DNA of 64,000 bases from Ramlibacter cellulosilyticus (lineage in GTDB: Bacteria > Pseudomonadota > Gammaproteobacteria > Burkholderiales > Burkholderiaceae_C): contig NZ_JACORT010000011.1 of assembly GCF_014297465.1 (NCBI RefSeq), forward strand, positions 62,001-126,000, written 5' to 3'. Shown here in pieces: positions 34,732-42,882 of this stretch. Under the pieces are notes generated by a model. That model searched no databases, had not been told where the DNA came from, and worked only from the letters and a program-made list of their open reading frames with translations. The stretch's first letter is position 1. Every line of letters begins with the position of its first letter. The translations under genes were made by a program, and so were the position numbers.

Positions 34732-35394
34732 CTACTCCGCCTCGGCCGGCTGGCGGGCGCCGTGGGTCAGCAGTTCGCGCAGGTCGAAGGCGAAGCCTTC
34801 CAGGTCCGCCTCGATGCGGGCGATCAGCCGGCCGAAGATGTTGTAGCCGAGCACGGCCGGGATGGCGACGGCCAGGCCGGCGGCGGTCATCACCAGCGCC
34901 TCGCCGACGGGGCCGGAAACCTTGTCGATGGTGATCTGGCCGGCATTGGCGATGCCGGTGAGCGCGTGGTAGATGCCCCAGACCGTGCCCAGCAGGCCGA
35001 CGAAGGGCGCCGTCGACCCGACGGTGGCCAGCAGGACCTGCCCGAACTGCAGTCTGCCGAGCACCGCGTGCAACGCGCTGCGCAGGAGGCGCGTGAGCTG
35101 CTGCGACCGGTCGCCGGCCGCCGCGAGCGAGCCGGACGGGCTTTCCTCGCTGGCGGCGATCAGGGGCAGCACCAGGGCTTCGCGGTCGAAGGCCTGGACC
35201 TTCTGCCGGGCGTCGGCCAGCGACGCGGCCTGCCAGAAGGCGGCTGTACTGCGCGCGACGCCGGCGCGGGCCCGCTGCAGCATCCACGTCTTCCAGAGGA
35301 TCACCACCCAGCTCGCCACCGACATGGCGAGCAACAGGACCGCCACCACCTGGGTGACGGCGTCGCCCTGGCGAAAGAGGTCGGTGAAACTCAT
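34732..35394 (-). CDS. exbB: MotA/TolQ/ExbB proton channel family protein
   Basis: A 220-residue inner-membrane protein with three helices. The first is near residues 12-34 and the conserved pair contains VGSTAPFVGLLGTVWGIYHAL and GEALVMTAAGLAVAIPAVLGYN. It is the channel partner of the following ExbD. It lies ten bases after dapB in a leftward run from bamE. Sequence cannot separate ExbB from TolQ, but the absence of tolA, tolB and pal nearby favours ExbB. Confidence 0.9.
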   Translation of the reverse strand: MSFTDLFRQGDAVTQVVAVLLLAMSVASWVVILWKTWMLQRARAGVARSTAAFWQAASLADARQKVQAFDREALVLPLIAASEESPSGSLAAAGDRSQQLTRLLRSALHAVLGRLQFGQVLLATVGSTAPFVGLLGTVWGIYHALTGIANAGQITIDKVSGPVGEALVMTAAGLAVAIPAVLGYNIFGRLIARIEADLEGFAFDLRELLTHGARQPAEAE

Positions 35395-35404
35395 GAATCC
35401 AGGT

Positions 35405-36280
35405 TCAGCGCAGGCCGAGGACGTCGAACATGTCGAACAGCCCCTTTTGCCGGCCGGCGAGGAAGCGCACGGCGCGCAGGCTGCCCTGGGCGTAGGTGGC
35501 GCGGCTCGCGGAGCGATGGGTGATCTCGATGCGCTCGCCGGTGCCCGCGAAGAGCACGGTGTGGTCGCCCACGATGTCGCCGCCGCGGATGGTCGAGAAG
35601 CCGATGGTGGACGGGTCGCGCTCGCCGGTGTGGCCGTAGCGCTCGTAGACCGCGCAGTCCTTGAGGTCGCGGCCCAGCGCAGCGGCGATGACCTCGCCCA
35701 TCTTCAGCGCCGTGCCCGAGGGCGCGTCCACCTTGTGCCGGTGGTGCGCCTCGATCACCTCGATGTCGTAGCCGGTGGCCAGCGCCTTGGCGGCCATTTC
35801 CAGCAGCTTCATCGTGACGTTGACGCCCACGCTCATGTTGGGCGCCATCACGATGGCGATGTCCTTGGCCACGTCGGCGATCTGCGCCTTCTGCGCGTCG
35901 GTGAAGCCGGTGGTGCCGATCACGGCCTTCACGCCCTTCTCGCGGCACATCTTCAGGTGCGCGAGCGTGCCCTCGGGGCGCGTGAAGTCGATGAGGACGT
36001 GCGCATGCGACAGGCCGGTGGCGAGGTCCGCCGTCACCGGCACGCCGCTCGCGTGGCCCAGGAAGGCAGCGGCGTCGTTGCCGATCGCCGGGCTGGACGC
36101 GATGTCCAGCGCGCCGGCCAGGCGGCAGTCGTCCGAAGCGCGGATCGCCTCGATCAGCATGTGGCCCATGCGGCCGGACGCGCCGGCCACCGCCACCTGG
36201 TGCTGCGTGCTGCCGGCCGGCGGCGGCTGCACCGCACCGGTCACGGCCACGTTCCTCAGTGCCTGCGTGGTCTTTCCCAT
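35405..36280 (-). CDS. dapB: 4-hydroxy-tetrahydrodipicolinate reductase
   Basis: A 291-residue enzyme of the lysine and meso-diaminopimelate pathway. It reduces 4-hydroxy-tetrahydrodipicolinate with NAD(P)H. The cofactor motif is [12 protein letters not shown], the catalytic region [20 protein letters not shown], and IGTTG and [10 protein letters not shown] are also present. The N-terminus carries about 26 extra residues before the Rossmann fold compared with the usual 265-residue enzyme; a later start is possible but no better start codon is evident. It follows bamE by seven bases, a common betaproteobacterial order. Confidence 0.96.
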   Translation of the reverse strand: MGKTTQALRNVAVTGAVQPPPAGSTQHQVAVAGASGRMGHMLIEAIRASDDCRLAGALDIASSPAIGNDAAAFLGHASGVPVTADLATGLSHAHVLIDFTRPEGTLAHLKMCREKGVKAVIGTTGFTDAQKAQIADVAKDIAIVMAPNMSVGVNVTMKLLEMAAKALATGYDIEVIEAHHRHKVDAPSGTALKMGEVIAAALGRDLKDCAVYERYGHTGERDPSTIGFSTIRGGDIVGDHTVLFAGTGERIEITHRSASRATYAQGSLRAVRFLAGRQKGLFDMFDVLGLR

Positions 36281-36287
36281 CGCGGCC

Positions 36288-36854
36288 TCAGCGCACCGAC
36301 TCGAGCGGCGGGTAGCTGGTGGGCGGCGTGCCGGCGGCCGGCGCGGGGGCCGGCGCAGCGGAAGCCGTCGCGGCCGGCTGGTTCTTCGACTGGAAGGCCC
36401 GCAGCTCCGCCTCGGTCGCCTCCAGGCGCGGCACCTTGCCGAGCTTGCGCTTGTTGTCGAGGGTGGTGACGAACTCGGACTCGCTGGGCATCGGGTCGCC
36501 TTCCACGCGGTCCATCAGGTCGTCCTTGAAGAAGACGGCGAGGTGGCGCTTCTGCTCGTCGACGCCGCGGCGCTTGAGCGTGAAGACATAGTCCCAGCGG
36601 TCGCCGTGGAACAGGCTGGTCACCAGCGGCGTGCCGAGGATGTTGCGCACCTGCTCGCGGCTCATGCCCTTCTGCAGGGCCTCGACCTGTTCGCGCGAGA
36701 TGAAGTTGCCCTGCACCACTTCCACCTTGTACGGCGTCAGGGTGTTGACGAGGCTGCGGGAGTAGCCGTCCACGGTGCTGCAGCCCGTGAGGGCGGCGAG
36801 GAACGCGGCGGCGGCCAGGACGCGGTGCCTCTGGGGCAGGGGCATGGCAGGCAT
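36288..36854 (-). CDS. bamE: Outer-membrane assembly lipoprotein BamE (SmpA/OmlA)
   Basis: A 188-residue lipoprotein of the BAM complex. The signal peptide ends in LTGC with lipidation at C25. The SmpA/OmlA domain includes [36 protein letters not shown] and WDYVFTLKR. The C-terminus has an Ala/Pro-rich tail longer than in E. coli (113 residues in total there). It is divergent from fur, a conserved pairing in proteobacteria. A TACAAT box lies in the intergenic region, 27 bases before the start. Confidence 0.95.
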   Translation of the reverse strand: MPAMPLPQRHRVLAAAAFLAALTGCSTVDGYSRSLVNTLTPYKVEVVQGNFISREQVEALQKGMSREQVRNILGTPLVTSLFHGDRWDYVFTLKRRGVDEQKRHLAVFFKDDLMDRVEGDPMPSESEFVTTLDNKRKLGKVPRLEATEAELRAFQSKNQPAATASAAPAPAPAAGTPPTSYPPLESVR

Positions 36855-36869
36855 GGAAGGGGCAGGCGA

Positions 36870-36887
36870 TATGATCGGGGCATTGTA
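36870..36887. promoter_or_regulatory. Divergent bamE/fur promoter region
   Basis: The 44-base gap holds TATGAT (36870-36875, plus strand, 23 bases before the fur ATG) and TACAAT (36882-36887 read on the minus strand, 27 bases before bamE). The two -10-like boxes are six bases apart and face away from each other, so the two polymerases would compete for the same site. Confidence 0.4.
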
Positions 36888-36898
36888 GCGGCAGCACC

Positions 36899-37327
36899 AT
36901 GGCGAACATCGACGAACTCAAGAGCACGGGACTCAAGGCCACGCTGCCGCGGCTGAAGATCCTGGACGTCTTCCACAAGGGCTCGCAGCGGCACATGACG
37001 GCCGAAGACGTGTTCCGCGTGCTCCTGGAGGACCGCTCGGACATCGGCCTGGCCACCGTGTACCGCGTCCTCACGCAATTCGAGCAGGCCGGCATCCTCA
37101 GCCGCAGCCACTTCGAGAGCGGCAAGGCCGTCTACGAACTCAACGAAGGCCAGCACCACGACCACCTCGTGTGCCTGGACTGCGGCCGCGTGGAAGAGTT
37201 CTACGACGCCGAAATCGAGCGCCGCCAGAACGAAGTCGCCAAGCTCAAGGGCTTCGTGATCGAAGACCACGCGCTGAGCCTGTACGCGCACTGCACGAAG
37301 AATCCGTGCCCGCATAAGCCGAAGTAA
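36899..37327 (+). CDS. fur: Ferric uptake regulator Fur
   Basis: A 142-residue metal-dependent repressor. The N-terminal winged helix contains [15 protein letters not shown] and [20 protein letters not shown]. The dimerisation domain has the histidine cluster [19 protein letters not shown], with a CxxC zinc site, and a second pair of cysteines in [10 protein letters not shown] at the C-terminus. It represses iron uptake genes when bound to iron. It is divergent from bamE and followed by a GCAAAGG-type hairpin and the convergent hprK. Confidence 0.97.
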   Translation: MANIDELKSTGLKATLPRLKILDVFHKGSQRHMTAEDVFRVLLEDRSDIGLATVYRVLTQFEQAGILSRSHFESGKAVYELNEGQHHDHLVCLDCGRVEEFYDAEIERRQNEVAKLKGFVIEDHALSLYAHCTKNPCPHKPK

Positions 37328-37339
37328 CGGGAGCGGGAA

Positions 37340-37458
37340 CGGACTTCCGGAACGCAAAGGGCGCAAAAGCTACGCAAAGGACGCAAAAGAACAGCCCTTA
37401 AAAGGTTTTCTTTTGCGTCCTTTGCGAAATCTTTGCGCCCTCTGCGTTCGGATGTCCG
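37340..37458. repeat. Long hairpin of GCAAAGG-type units, copy B1
   Basis: A left arm of about 50 bases with repeated units such as ACGCAAAGGGCGCAAAAG and ACGCAAAGGACGCAAAAG pairs imperfectly with a right arm of TTTGCGTCCTTTGCG units; outer ends are CGGACTTCCGG and CGGATGTCCG. It lies between convergent fur and hprK. Copies B2-B4 are at 47506, 51476 and 53554. Confidence 0.9.
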
Positions 37459-37464
37459 CCTTCT

Positions 37465-38415
37465 TCAGCCGCCCTTTTCCATGGCACGGCGGTGCCGCTC
37501 GACGAACTCCTGGTACGTGTCCACGCCCCGCAGCTGCAGGATGGTGTTGCGCACGGCGGCTTCGACCAGCACGGCCATGTTGCGGCCGGCGACGACGGGG
37601 ATGACGGCCTTGCGGACGGGGACGCCCAGCACGTCCTGCGTGAGGGGCTCGTAGGGCAGCCGCTCGTACTCGCGCTCCATGGTCTCGCGGCGCACGAGGT
37701 GCACGATGAGGCGCAGGCGCATCTTCCGCCGCACGGCCGTCTCGCCGAAGATCGCGCGGATGTCCAGCAGGCCGATGCCGCGCACCTCCAGCAGGTTCTG
37801 CAGCAGCTCGGGGCAGCGGCCCTCGATCGTCGTCTGGTTCACGCGGTAAAGATCCACCGCGTCGTCGGCCACGAGGCCGTTGCCGCGCGTGATCAGTTCC
37901 AGCCCCAGTTCGCTCTTGCCGAGGCCTGACTCACCCGTAATCAGCACGCCCAGGCCCAGGATGTCCATGAACACGCCGTGCATCGACGTGCGCTCGGCGA
38001 AGTGCTTGGACAGGTAGGCGCGCAGCACGTCGATGACGAAGGCCGACGGCTCCTGCGTGGCGAACATCGGGATCTGCGCCCGCTCGCACATCGAGAGCAG
38101 CGCGTCGGGCGCGGCCTGGCCGTCCGTCAGCACCAGCACCGGCGGCTCCAGCGTCACGATGCGCGCGATGCGGCGCTTGCAGTCGTCCTGCGTGGCGTTG
38201 GTGAGGTACGCGACCTCGCGCTCGCCGAGGATCTGCACCCGGTAGGGATGGATGTAATTGAGGTAGCCGACCAGGTCCGCGCCGGAGCGCGCCTTGCGCA
38301 CGGCCACTTCGTCGAAGCGGCGCTCGGACGCGCCGAGGCCCGCGACCCATTCCCACTTGAGCTGCCCGCGGTGGTCCTCGAAGAGGACGTCGGCGCTGAC
38401 GACGGTGGGCTTCAA
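37465..38415 (-). CDS. hprK: HPr kinase/phosphorylase
   Basis: A 316-residue bifunctional enzyme that phosphorylates and dephosphorylates HPr on serine. The Walker A loop GESGLGKS is at residues 161-168, the catalytic histidine probably H146 in MHG, and the signature [16 protein letters not shown] follows. The start codon appears to be TTG at 38415, giving the conserved [12 protein letters not shown] opening; no ATG or GTG is in frame before the upstream stop. It lies 13 bases after ptsN. In betaproteobacteria, HprK works with an incomplete, regulatory phosphotransferase chain rather than sugar uptake. Confidence 0.95.
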   Translation of the reverse strand: MKPTVVSADVLFEDHRGQLKWEWVAGLGASERRFDEVAVRKARSGADLVGYLNYIHPYRVQILGEREVAYLTNATQDDCKRRIARIVTLEPPVLVLTDGQAAPDALLSMCERAQIPMFATQEPSAFVIDVLRAYLSKHFAERTSMHGVFMDILGLGVLITGESGLGKSELGLELITRGNGLVADDAVDLYRVNQTTIEGRCPELLQNLLEVRGIGLLDIRAIFGETAVRRKMRLRLIVHLVRRETMEREYERLPYEPLTQDVLGVPVRKAVIPVVAGRNMAVLVEAAVRNTILQLRGVDTYQEFVERHRRAMEKGG

Positions 38416-38428
38416 GCGCGCACCGGCC

Positions 38429-38896
38429 TTACTGCGGCTGGGCCGAGTGCCAGTCGGCGATCAGCTGGTGCAGCTGCTTCGCGTCCGCGCTGTTGCGGAT
38501 CCTCTCGCGCAGGGGGGCGTCGCTGAGCAGCTCGGCGATCTCGGAGAGGATCTCCAGGTGCTTCTGCGTCGCCGCTTCGGGCACCAGCAGGAAGATCAGC
38601 AGGTTGACGGGCTGCTCGTCCGGCGCGTCGAAGCCGATGGGGCTGGCGAGCTGGAACAGCGCCGCCATCGGCGCCTTCAGGCCCTTGATGCGCCCGTGCG
38701 GGATGGCGACGCCGTGGCCGAGCCCGGTCGAGCCGAGGCGTTCCCGGGCGAACAGGCTGTCGGTGATCAGAGCGCGCGACAGGCCGTGCAGGTTCTCGAA
38801 GAGCAGGCCGGCCTCCTCGAACGCCCGCTTCTTGCTCGTGGCGTCGACGCCGACCAGGACCTGGGCGGGCGGCAGGATGGACGCGAGGCGGTTCAT
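38429..38896 (-). CDS. ptsN: Nitrogen-regulatory PTS IIA protein
   Basis: A 155-residue EIIA-Ntr protein. The phosphorylated histidine is H67 in [13 protein letters not shown]. It takes phosphate from NPr/HPr and regulates, by protein contact, potassium transport and stress responses in other proteobacteria. It precedes hprK by 13 bases and follows raiA, with a terminator between, so ptsN-hprK may have its own promoter: CATAAT lies 14 bases before the ATG. No rpoN gene is present upstream of raiA in this window. Confidence 0.95.
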   Translation of the reverse strand: MNRLASILPPAQVLVGVDATSKKRAFEEAGLLFENLHGLSRALITDSLFARERLGSTGLGHGVAIPHGRIKGLKAPMAALFQLASPIGFDAPDEQPVNLLIFLLVPEAATQKHLEILSEIAELLSDAPLRERIRNSADAKQLHQLIADWHSAQPQ

Positions 38897-38969
38897 GGTT
38901 AGGTGGGCGGATTATGCACCCGTGGCCGTGCACCGTTCCGCAACGGCCGACCTGACCGCGCCGATGACG

Positions 38970-38993
38970 AAAAAGGCCCGCGAACGGGCCTTG
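38970..38993 (-). terminator. Rho-independent terminator after raiA
   Basis: On the minus strand, AAGGCCCG-TTCG-CGGGCCTT is a perfect eight-base stem with a stable tetraloop, continuing into TTTTT. It lies 15 bases after the raiA stop. It separates raiA transcription from ptsN-hprK at least in part. Confidence 0.85.
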
Positions 38994-39007
38994 TTACGTC
39001 GTCGCCT

Positions 39008-39337
39008 TTACATCACGCGTTTGGGCGCGTCGCAGTGGTGGTCCTGCAGGCGGGTCTTGTGGCGGCCGACCTGGCGATCGAGCTTGTCCACGAGTTCGTC
39101 GAGCGCGGCGTACAGGTCGTGATGGGCGCTCTCCGCGAAGAGATCGTTGCCCTTCACGTGGATCCTGCATTCGGCGCGCTGCCTTCGTTCCTTCTCCTTC
39201 TGCTTTTCAACGGTGAGTAGTACCTTGATGTCCACGACCTGTTCGAAGTGACGGGTGATGCGATCGAGCTTGGTGGTCACGTAACTTCTCAGGGCGGGGG
39301 TGACTTCGAGGTGGTGACCGCTGATCGTCAGGTTCAT
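39008..39337 (-). CDS. raiA: Ribosome hibernation promoting factor (short HPF/RaiA family)
   Basis: A 109-residue protein that binds the 30S decoding region and silences ribosomes in stationary phase. It begins [20 protein letters not shown] and contains [22 protein letters not shown] and [21 protein letters not shown], typical of short HPF in betaproteobacteria. AGGAGG lies six bases before the ATG, the strongest ribosome binding site in this part of the window. A terminator follows. In many relatives rpoN is directly upstream; here two small unknown genes are. Confidence 0.93.
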   Translation of the reverse strand: MNLTISGHHLEVTPALRSYVTTKLDRITRHFEQVVDIKVLLTVEKQKEKERRQRAECRIHVKGNDLFAESAHHDLYAALDELVDKLDRQVGRHKTRLQDHHCDAPKRVM

Positions 39338-39508
39338 GGAGCCTCCTGGTTGGTTGCAACGTGCGCCCTTGCGGCGCGGGGAAGGAATTCGCTCTCGGAT
39401 CCGTGCGATTCACTATGCCCGCGGCCCCCGGGAAAGTCCATTGATTTCCCTCAAGGCTCAGGCGCGAATTCGCAAGGGAGCGCAACGCGTGCCGGCACCA
39501 AGACAAAC
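39338..39508. other. Intergenic region upstream of raiA
   Basis: About 170 bases between raiA and a hairpin. It is less GC-rich than its surroundings and contains TTGAGG and CATAGT on the minus strand, but their spacing (over 30 bases) does not make a standard promoter. I see no gene here; it probably holds the raiA promoter. Confidence 0.4.
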
Positions 39509-39527
39509 GCGGCCCTCGAGGGGCCGC
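39509..39527 (-). terminator. Probable terminator of the two-small-gene unit
   Basis: A seven-base stem GCGGCCC/GGGCCGC, followed on the minus strand by GTTTGTCTTGG, a short T-rich stretch. A second, perfect ten-base hairpin (39537-39546 with 39551-39560) lies just before it. Both are downstream of the 56-residue small gene. Confidence 0.55.
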
Positions 39528-39536
39528 GCAAGCACG

Positions 39537-39560
39537 AACAGCGGCCGCCAGGCCGCTGTT
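39537..39560. repeat. Perfect ten-base hairpin
   Basis: AACAGCGGCC and GGCCGCTGTT around the loop GCCA, 24 bases after the stop of the 56-residue small gene. It is part of a double-hairpin 3' end with 39509-39527. Confidence 0.7.
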
Positions 39561-39583
39561 GCTGAAGGTTCAGGAGATGCGGA

Positions 39584-39754
39584 TCAACGCACGCGCCAGA
39601 GCGCAGCGGCGTCGAGGCGGTTCCACTGGCCGGCCGCCTTCGGGTGCGCCTGGGCACCGGGGCGCTCCAGGTTCGCGTGTTCGACACGTTCGGCCTGCGG
39701 CTTGTCGCGGGGCGTGTCGTTGTAGCGGTTGGTGGACTTGGGTTCCTTGTACAT
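39584..39754 (-). CDS. Small hydrophilic protein, unrecognised (56 aa)
   Basis: A 56-residue protein, MYKEPKSTNRYNDTPRDKPQ at the start, rich in Asn, Arg, Lys and Pro, with no membrane segment or cysteine, so probably intrinsically disordered and cytoplasmic or nucleic-acid associated. I do not recognise a family. ACGGAGT precedes the ATG by six bases. It begins 22 bases after the stop of another small gene and is followed by two hairpins, so the pair looks like a real transcription unit. No function can be assigned. Confidence 0.6.
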   Translation of the reverse strand: MYKEPKSTNRYNDTPRDKPQAERVEHANLERPGAQAHPKAAGQWNRLDAAALWRVR

Positions 39755-39776
39755 GTCGGACTCCGTGCGATGCGGC

Positions 39777-39977
39777 TTAGCTGCCGCTCTCGCTGGTGGG
39801 GGTGCGCTTCGGGGCCTGCGAGGAGGGGGTCGTCGGTTCCACGTACATCTGCGCGATGAACGGCCACGCGTGGCCGCTGCGGGACCGGCGGCCGGCCAGG
39901 GTGTTGTCCTTGGCCTCGGACGCGGCGGGACGCCAGTTCGAGCGGCTGGCATTCGGGTCGGTCGCTAGCTGGATCAT
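39777..39977 (-). CDS. Small hydrophilic protein, unrecognised (66 aa)
   Basis: A 66-residue protein starting MIQLATDPNASRSNWRPAAS, with the segment RSRSGHAWPFIAQMYVEPTT and a Ser/Thr/Pro-rich C-terminus. There is no signal peptide or transmembrane helix. It has a very good ribosome binding site, AAGGAG six bases before the ATG, which is the main reason to believe it. A longer in-frame ORF starts upstream but lacks such a site. It is first in a two-gene unit with the 56-residue protein. Family and function are unknown. Confidence 0.6.
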   Translation of the reverse strand: MIQLATDPNASRSNWRPAASEAKDNTLAGRRSRSGHAWPFIAQMYVEPTTPSSQAPKRTPTSESGS

Positions 39978-40100
39978 CTCGGCTCCTTGCGGGGTCAGTA
40001 CCGGGTGGGGGCCCGGGGGGATGGAGCCAATGTAGGGCGGCCTCCTGGACCGTGGTGTCGGACGTTCTGGCCCAGCCGTGTAGGATTTGTCCTGCGCCTC

Positions 40101-40106
40101 TACAGT
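40101..40106 (+). promoter_or_regulatory. -10-like box for the patatin gene
   Basis: TACAGT ten bases before the ATG at 40117. It argues for this start over an in-frame non-ATG start at 40087 upstream of the box. Confidence 0.4.
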
Positions 40107-40116
40107 AGTTCTACCG

Positions 40117-41313
40117 ATGAGCCTCGGCACCGTCATTCACGAGGGGTTGACGCGACCCGCCCGGGCCCGTGCCCTGGTGCTGATGGGAGGCGGCGCCCGG
40201 ACCGCCTATCAAGTGGGCGTGCTGGGGGCGATGGCCGCCATGCTGAGGCTGCACCGCGCCCCTCCCGAGCGCTTTCCTTTCCACATCGTCGTGGGCACTT
40301 CCGCGGGTGCGCTCAATGCCGCCTACCTCGCCGGCGCGGCGAGCCGCGGGCTGGGCGCGTTCGACGAGTTGCGCAGCTTCTGGGCCGGCCTGCATTGCGG
40401 GGCTGTGTACCGCCTCGACGCGCCGTGGTGGGTGCGGTTCAGCCGCATCCTGGCCGCGGCCCGCCTCTGGCGCCATGCGCGCACGCGCGGCGCCATCCTC
40501 GACACCATGCCGCTCGTCGACACGCTGCATCGCCGGATCTCGCTCGCGGGCATCGAGGCGTCGCTGCAGTCCGGCGCACTGGACGCCGTGGCGGTCACCG
40601 CCTCCAGCTACACCAGCGGCACGCACTGGACGTTCTGCCATACCCGTGCCGACGCCCGCCACGAAGGCTGGAACCGCCCAGGCCGCCGCGCCGAGTTCCA
40701 GCCGCTCACCATCGAGCACCTGATGGCGTCCAGCGCCATTCCCTTCCTCTTCCCGGCGACGCCGCTCTGGGTCGATGGCCGCCGCGAGTACTTCGGCGAC
40801 GGCTCCATGCGCCAGATCTCCCCGCTGTCGCCCGCGATCCATCTCGGTGCGCGCGAGGTGCTGGTGATCGGCGTCGGCCAGCCGGAACGCGCCGGCCTCG
40901 CGGGCGCGCCGGCCGGCGTGCCGGGGCTGGGCGCGATCGCCGGCCACGCCATGGCGAGCGTCTTCCACGACACCCTGCAAGCCGACGTGGAGCAGACGCA
41001 GCGCCTGGCCCGCACGCTGGACGAACTCCCGCGCGAAGTCGCGGGCGTGCTGCCCTACCACGCGATCGAGGTGCTGGCCCTGCAGCCGAGCGAATCGCTG
41101 GACACCCTGGCGCGCGTGCACCTGAAGCTGCTGCCCGCGGGCGTGCAGCGCGCGCTGGGCGGCCTGGGCGCGCTGCGCGAAGGCAGCGGCAGCCTCGCGA
41201 GCTACCTGCTGTTCGAGCCCGCTTTCGTGCAGGCGCTCGTGGCGCTGGGCGAGCGCGACGCCTACGCGCACAAGGACCGGTTGCTCGCCTTCTGCGGTGC
41301 CGGCGCGGCATAA
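40117..41313 (+). CDS. Patatin-like phospholipase
   Basis: A 398-residue patatin-family serine hydrolase with a Ser-Asp dyad. The oxyanion-hole motif GGGARTAYQVG begins at residue 24, the nucleophile is S62 in GTSAGAL, and the dyad aspartate is D228 in FGDGSMRQ. Such enzymes release fatty acids from phospholipids or related lipids; bacterial members may be toxins or housekeeping lipases. No signal peptide or type III/VI secretion neighbours are seen, so a cytoplasmic or membrane-associated housekeeping role is likely. The start has a -10-like box ten bases upstream. Confidence 0.9.
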   Translation: MSLGTVIHEGLTRPARARALVLMGGGARTAYQVGVLGAMAAMLRLHRAPPERFPFHIVVGTSAGALNAAYLAGAASRGLGAFDELRSFWAGLHCGAVYRLDAPWWVRFSRILAAARLWRHARTRGAILDTMPLVDTLHRRISLAGIEASLQSGALDAVAVTASSYTSGTHWTFCHTRADARHEGWNRPGRRAEFQPLTIEHLMASSAIPFLFPATPLWVDGRREYFGDGSMRQISPLSPAIHLGAREVLVIGVGQPERAGLAGAPAGVPGLGAIAGHAMASVFHDTLQADVEQTQRLARTLDELPREVAGVLPYHAIEVLALQPSESLDTLARVHLKLLPAGVQRALGGLGALREGSGSLASYLLFEPAFVQALVALGERDAYAHKDRLLAFCGAGAA

Positions 41314-41449
41314 TCGCCGCTTCCCTTTCTCGCCGGAGAGCCCTCCTTGGAAACCTACCCTAGTCGGTAGCTTTCAACGCCCGTGACGCGGCGCGTTGGA
41401 AGCAGCCCATCGCCACCGCAGAACACACTACAACGCACGGGACGGAGCC

Positions 41450-42442
41450 ATGCTCAATATCTTCACGCTCGCCAACGGCCGGCTCTTCCAGGAAGAGATC
41501 GAGTCGCTGGAGGAGCTCTCCCGCTTCCAGCCGATCTGGGTGGACCTGGAGTCGCCCACGCTCGAGGAGAAGCGCTGGGTCAAGCAGTACTACGGCCTGT
41601 CCATCCCGGAAGACGCGATGGACGAGGACATCGAGGAGTCCGCCCGCTTCTACGAGGAAGACAACGGCGACCTGCACATCCGCAGCGACTTCCTGATCGC
41701 CGGCGGCGGTGACGAGCCCCGGGCCGTCCGCGTGGCGTTCATCCTGAACCTGATGAACAGCAGCCTGAAGAGCCACGGCGTGCTGTTCTCCATCCACGAC
41801 GAGGACGTCCCCGTCTTCCGCCTGCTGCGCCTGCGCGCGCGCCGGGCGCCCGGCCTCATCGAGGACGCGAAGGAAGTGCTCCTGAAGCTCTTCGACGCCG
41901 ACGCGGAGTACTCCGCCGACACGCTGGAAGGCATCTACGACGAGCTGGAGAAAGTCAGCAAGCAGGTGCTCGCGGGCGACGTCACCGACACGCTGGCCGG
42001 CGAGGCGCTGGAGGCGATCGCGCGGCAGGAAGACCTGAACGGGCGCATCCGCCGCAACGTGATGGACACGCGGCGCGCGGTGAGCTTCATGATGCGCAGC
42101 CGCATGCTCACGGCGGAACAGTTCGAGGAGGCGCGGCAGATCCTGCGCGACATCGAGTCGCTGGACAACCACACGGCCTTCCTGTTCGACAAGATCAACT
42201 TCCTGATGGACGCCACCGTCGGCTTCATCAACATCAACCAGAACCGGACGATCAAGATCTTCTCGGTGGCGAGCGTGGCGCTGCTGCCCCCGACGCTGGT
42301 GGCCAGCCTCTACGGCATGAACCTGCAGTTCCCCGAGCTGCAGGCCATGGGCCGCGCTGCCTACCCCTACGTCCTGGTGCTGATGGCGGCGAGCGCCCTC
42401 GTCCCCATGTGGTATTTCAACAAGAGGGGCTGGCTCAAATAG
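41450..42442 (+). CDS. corA: CorA family divalent cation transporter
   Basis: A 330-residue magnesium/cobalt channel. The long cytoplasmic domain is followed by two C-terminal helices, the first ending in the signature YGMNLQFPE. It forms a pentameric channel for Mg2+ and sometimes Co2+, Ni2+ or Zn2+. The ATG at 41450 gives the usual MLNIFTL start; an upstream in-frame extension of 18 codons is rejected, and GGACGGAG lies before the chosen start. The C-terminus ends in WYFNKRGWLK, as usual. It lies directly upstream of a metal-uptake cluster. Confidence 0.94.
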   Translation: MLNIFTLANGRLFQEEIESLEELSRFQPIWVDLESPTLEEKRWVKQYYGLSIPEDAMDEDIEESARFYEEDNGDLHIRSDFLIAGGGDEPRAVRVAFILNLMNSSLKSHGVLFSIHDEDVPVFRLLRLRARRAPGLIEDAKEVLLKLFDADAEYSADTLEGIYDELEKVSKQVLAGDVTDTLAGEALEAIARQEDLNGRIRRNVMDTRRAVSFMMRSRMLTAEQFEEARQILRDIESLDNHTAFLFDKINFLMDATVGFININQNRTIKIFSVASVALLPPTLVASLYGMNLQFPELQAMGRAAYPYVLVLMAASALVPMWYFNKRGWLK

Positions 42443-42457
42443 GCCTGCGGGCGGTCG

Positions 42458-42463
42458 TATGAT
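42458..42463 (+). promoter_or_regulatory. -10-like box for the metal-uptake cluster
   Basis: TATGAT, five of six bases of the consensus, ten bases before the ATG at 42474 and 15 bases after the corA stop. I see no clear Zur-type palindrome here. Confidence 0.4.
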
Positions 42464-42473
42464 GCGCACCGCC

Positions 42474-42821
42474 ATGGCCTTCGCCGCCTTCCGCTCCGCC
42501 GTCCGCAGCCGCCGCTTCGCGTGGCTGCTGGCGCTGGCGCTGTGGTTGCCGGTCGCGCAGTTCGCCGCGGCTTCGCACGCACTGCTGCACCTGCATTCGA
42601 CGGTCACGGAGCAGCGCGATCCCGCGTCGACAACGCCCGGTTCGTGCGACCTGTGCGTGGTCGCCGCCGCCCTGGGCAGCGGCGCACCGGCGCCTTCCGC
42701 CCCCGCGCTGGCCACGGCCGCTGCGCCGCAGGCGGCGCCTGCTGCCGCTCCGGGCACGGCCGTCCGCGCGACGCCGCCGCGCTTCTACGCCAGCCGCGCA
42801 CCCCCGCCCCTGCACGCCTGA
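42474..42821 (+). CDS. Small CDLC-motif protein at head of metal-uptake cluster (DUF2946-like)
   Basis: A 115-residue protein with a hydrophobic N-terminal segment (LLALALWLPVAQFAAASHA), then HALLHLHS, a CDLCVVAA motif and a Pro/Ala-rich tail. The pattern recalls DUF2946-like proteins found beside metal and TonB genes, but similarity is loose. Histidines and the CxxC pair suggest metal contact in the periplasm. An in-frame start at 42459 is possible, but a TATGAT box overlaps it, so 42474 is preferred. It heads a run with a porin and ZnuA/ZnuB-like genes. Confidence 0.65.
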   Translation: MAFAAFRSAVRSRRFAWLLALALWLPVAQFAAASHALLHLHSTVTEQRDPASTTPGSCDLCVVAAALGSGAPAPSAPALATAAAPQAAPAAAPGTAVRATPPRFYASRAPPPLHA

Positions 42822-42882
42822 TCCGCCTTGCCGCGCGCCCGCCGCGCGGCTTCCGCGTCTTCTTTCGTGCAAGGAGTCCACG

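Noticed and set aside
40117-41313. Patatin as part of a CBASS or other defence system
   Set aside because: No nucleotidyltransferase, sensor or accessory gene is adjacent; neighbours are small unknown genes and corA. It fits a housekeeping patatin better.
42459-42473. ATG at 42459 as start of the CDLC gene
   Set aside because: It lies within the TATGAT box and lacks a ribosome binding site; the in-frame ATG at 42474 fits the short-leader pattern.
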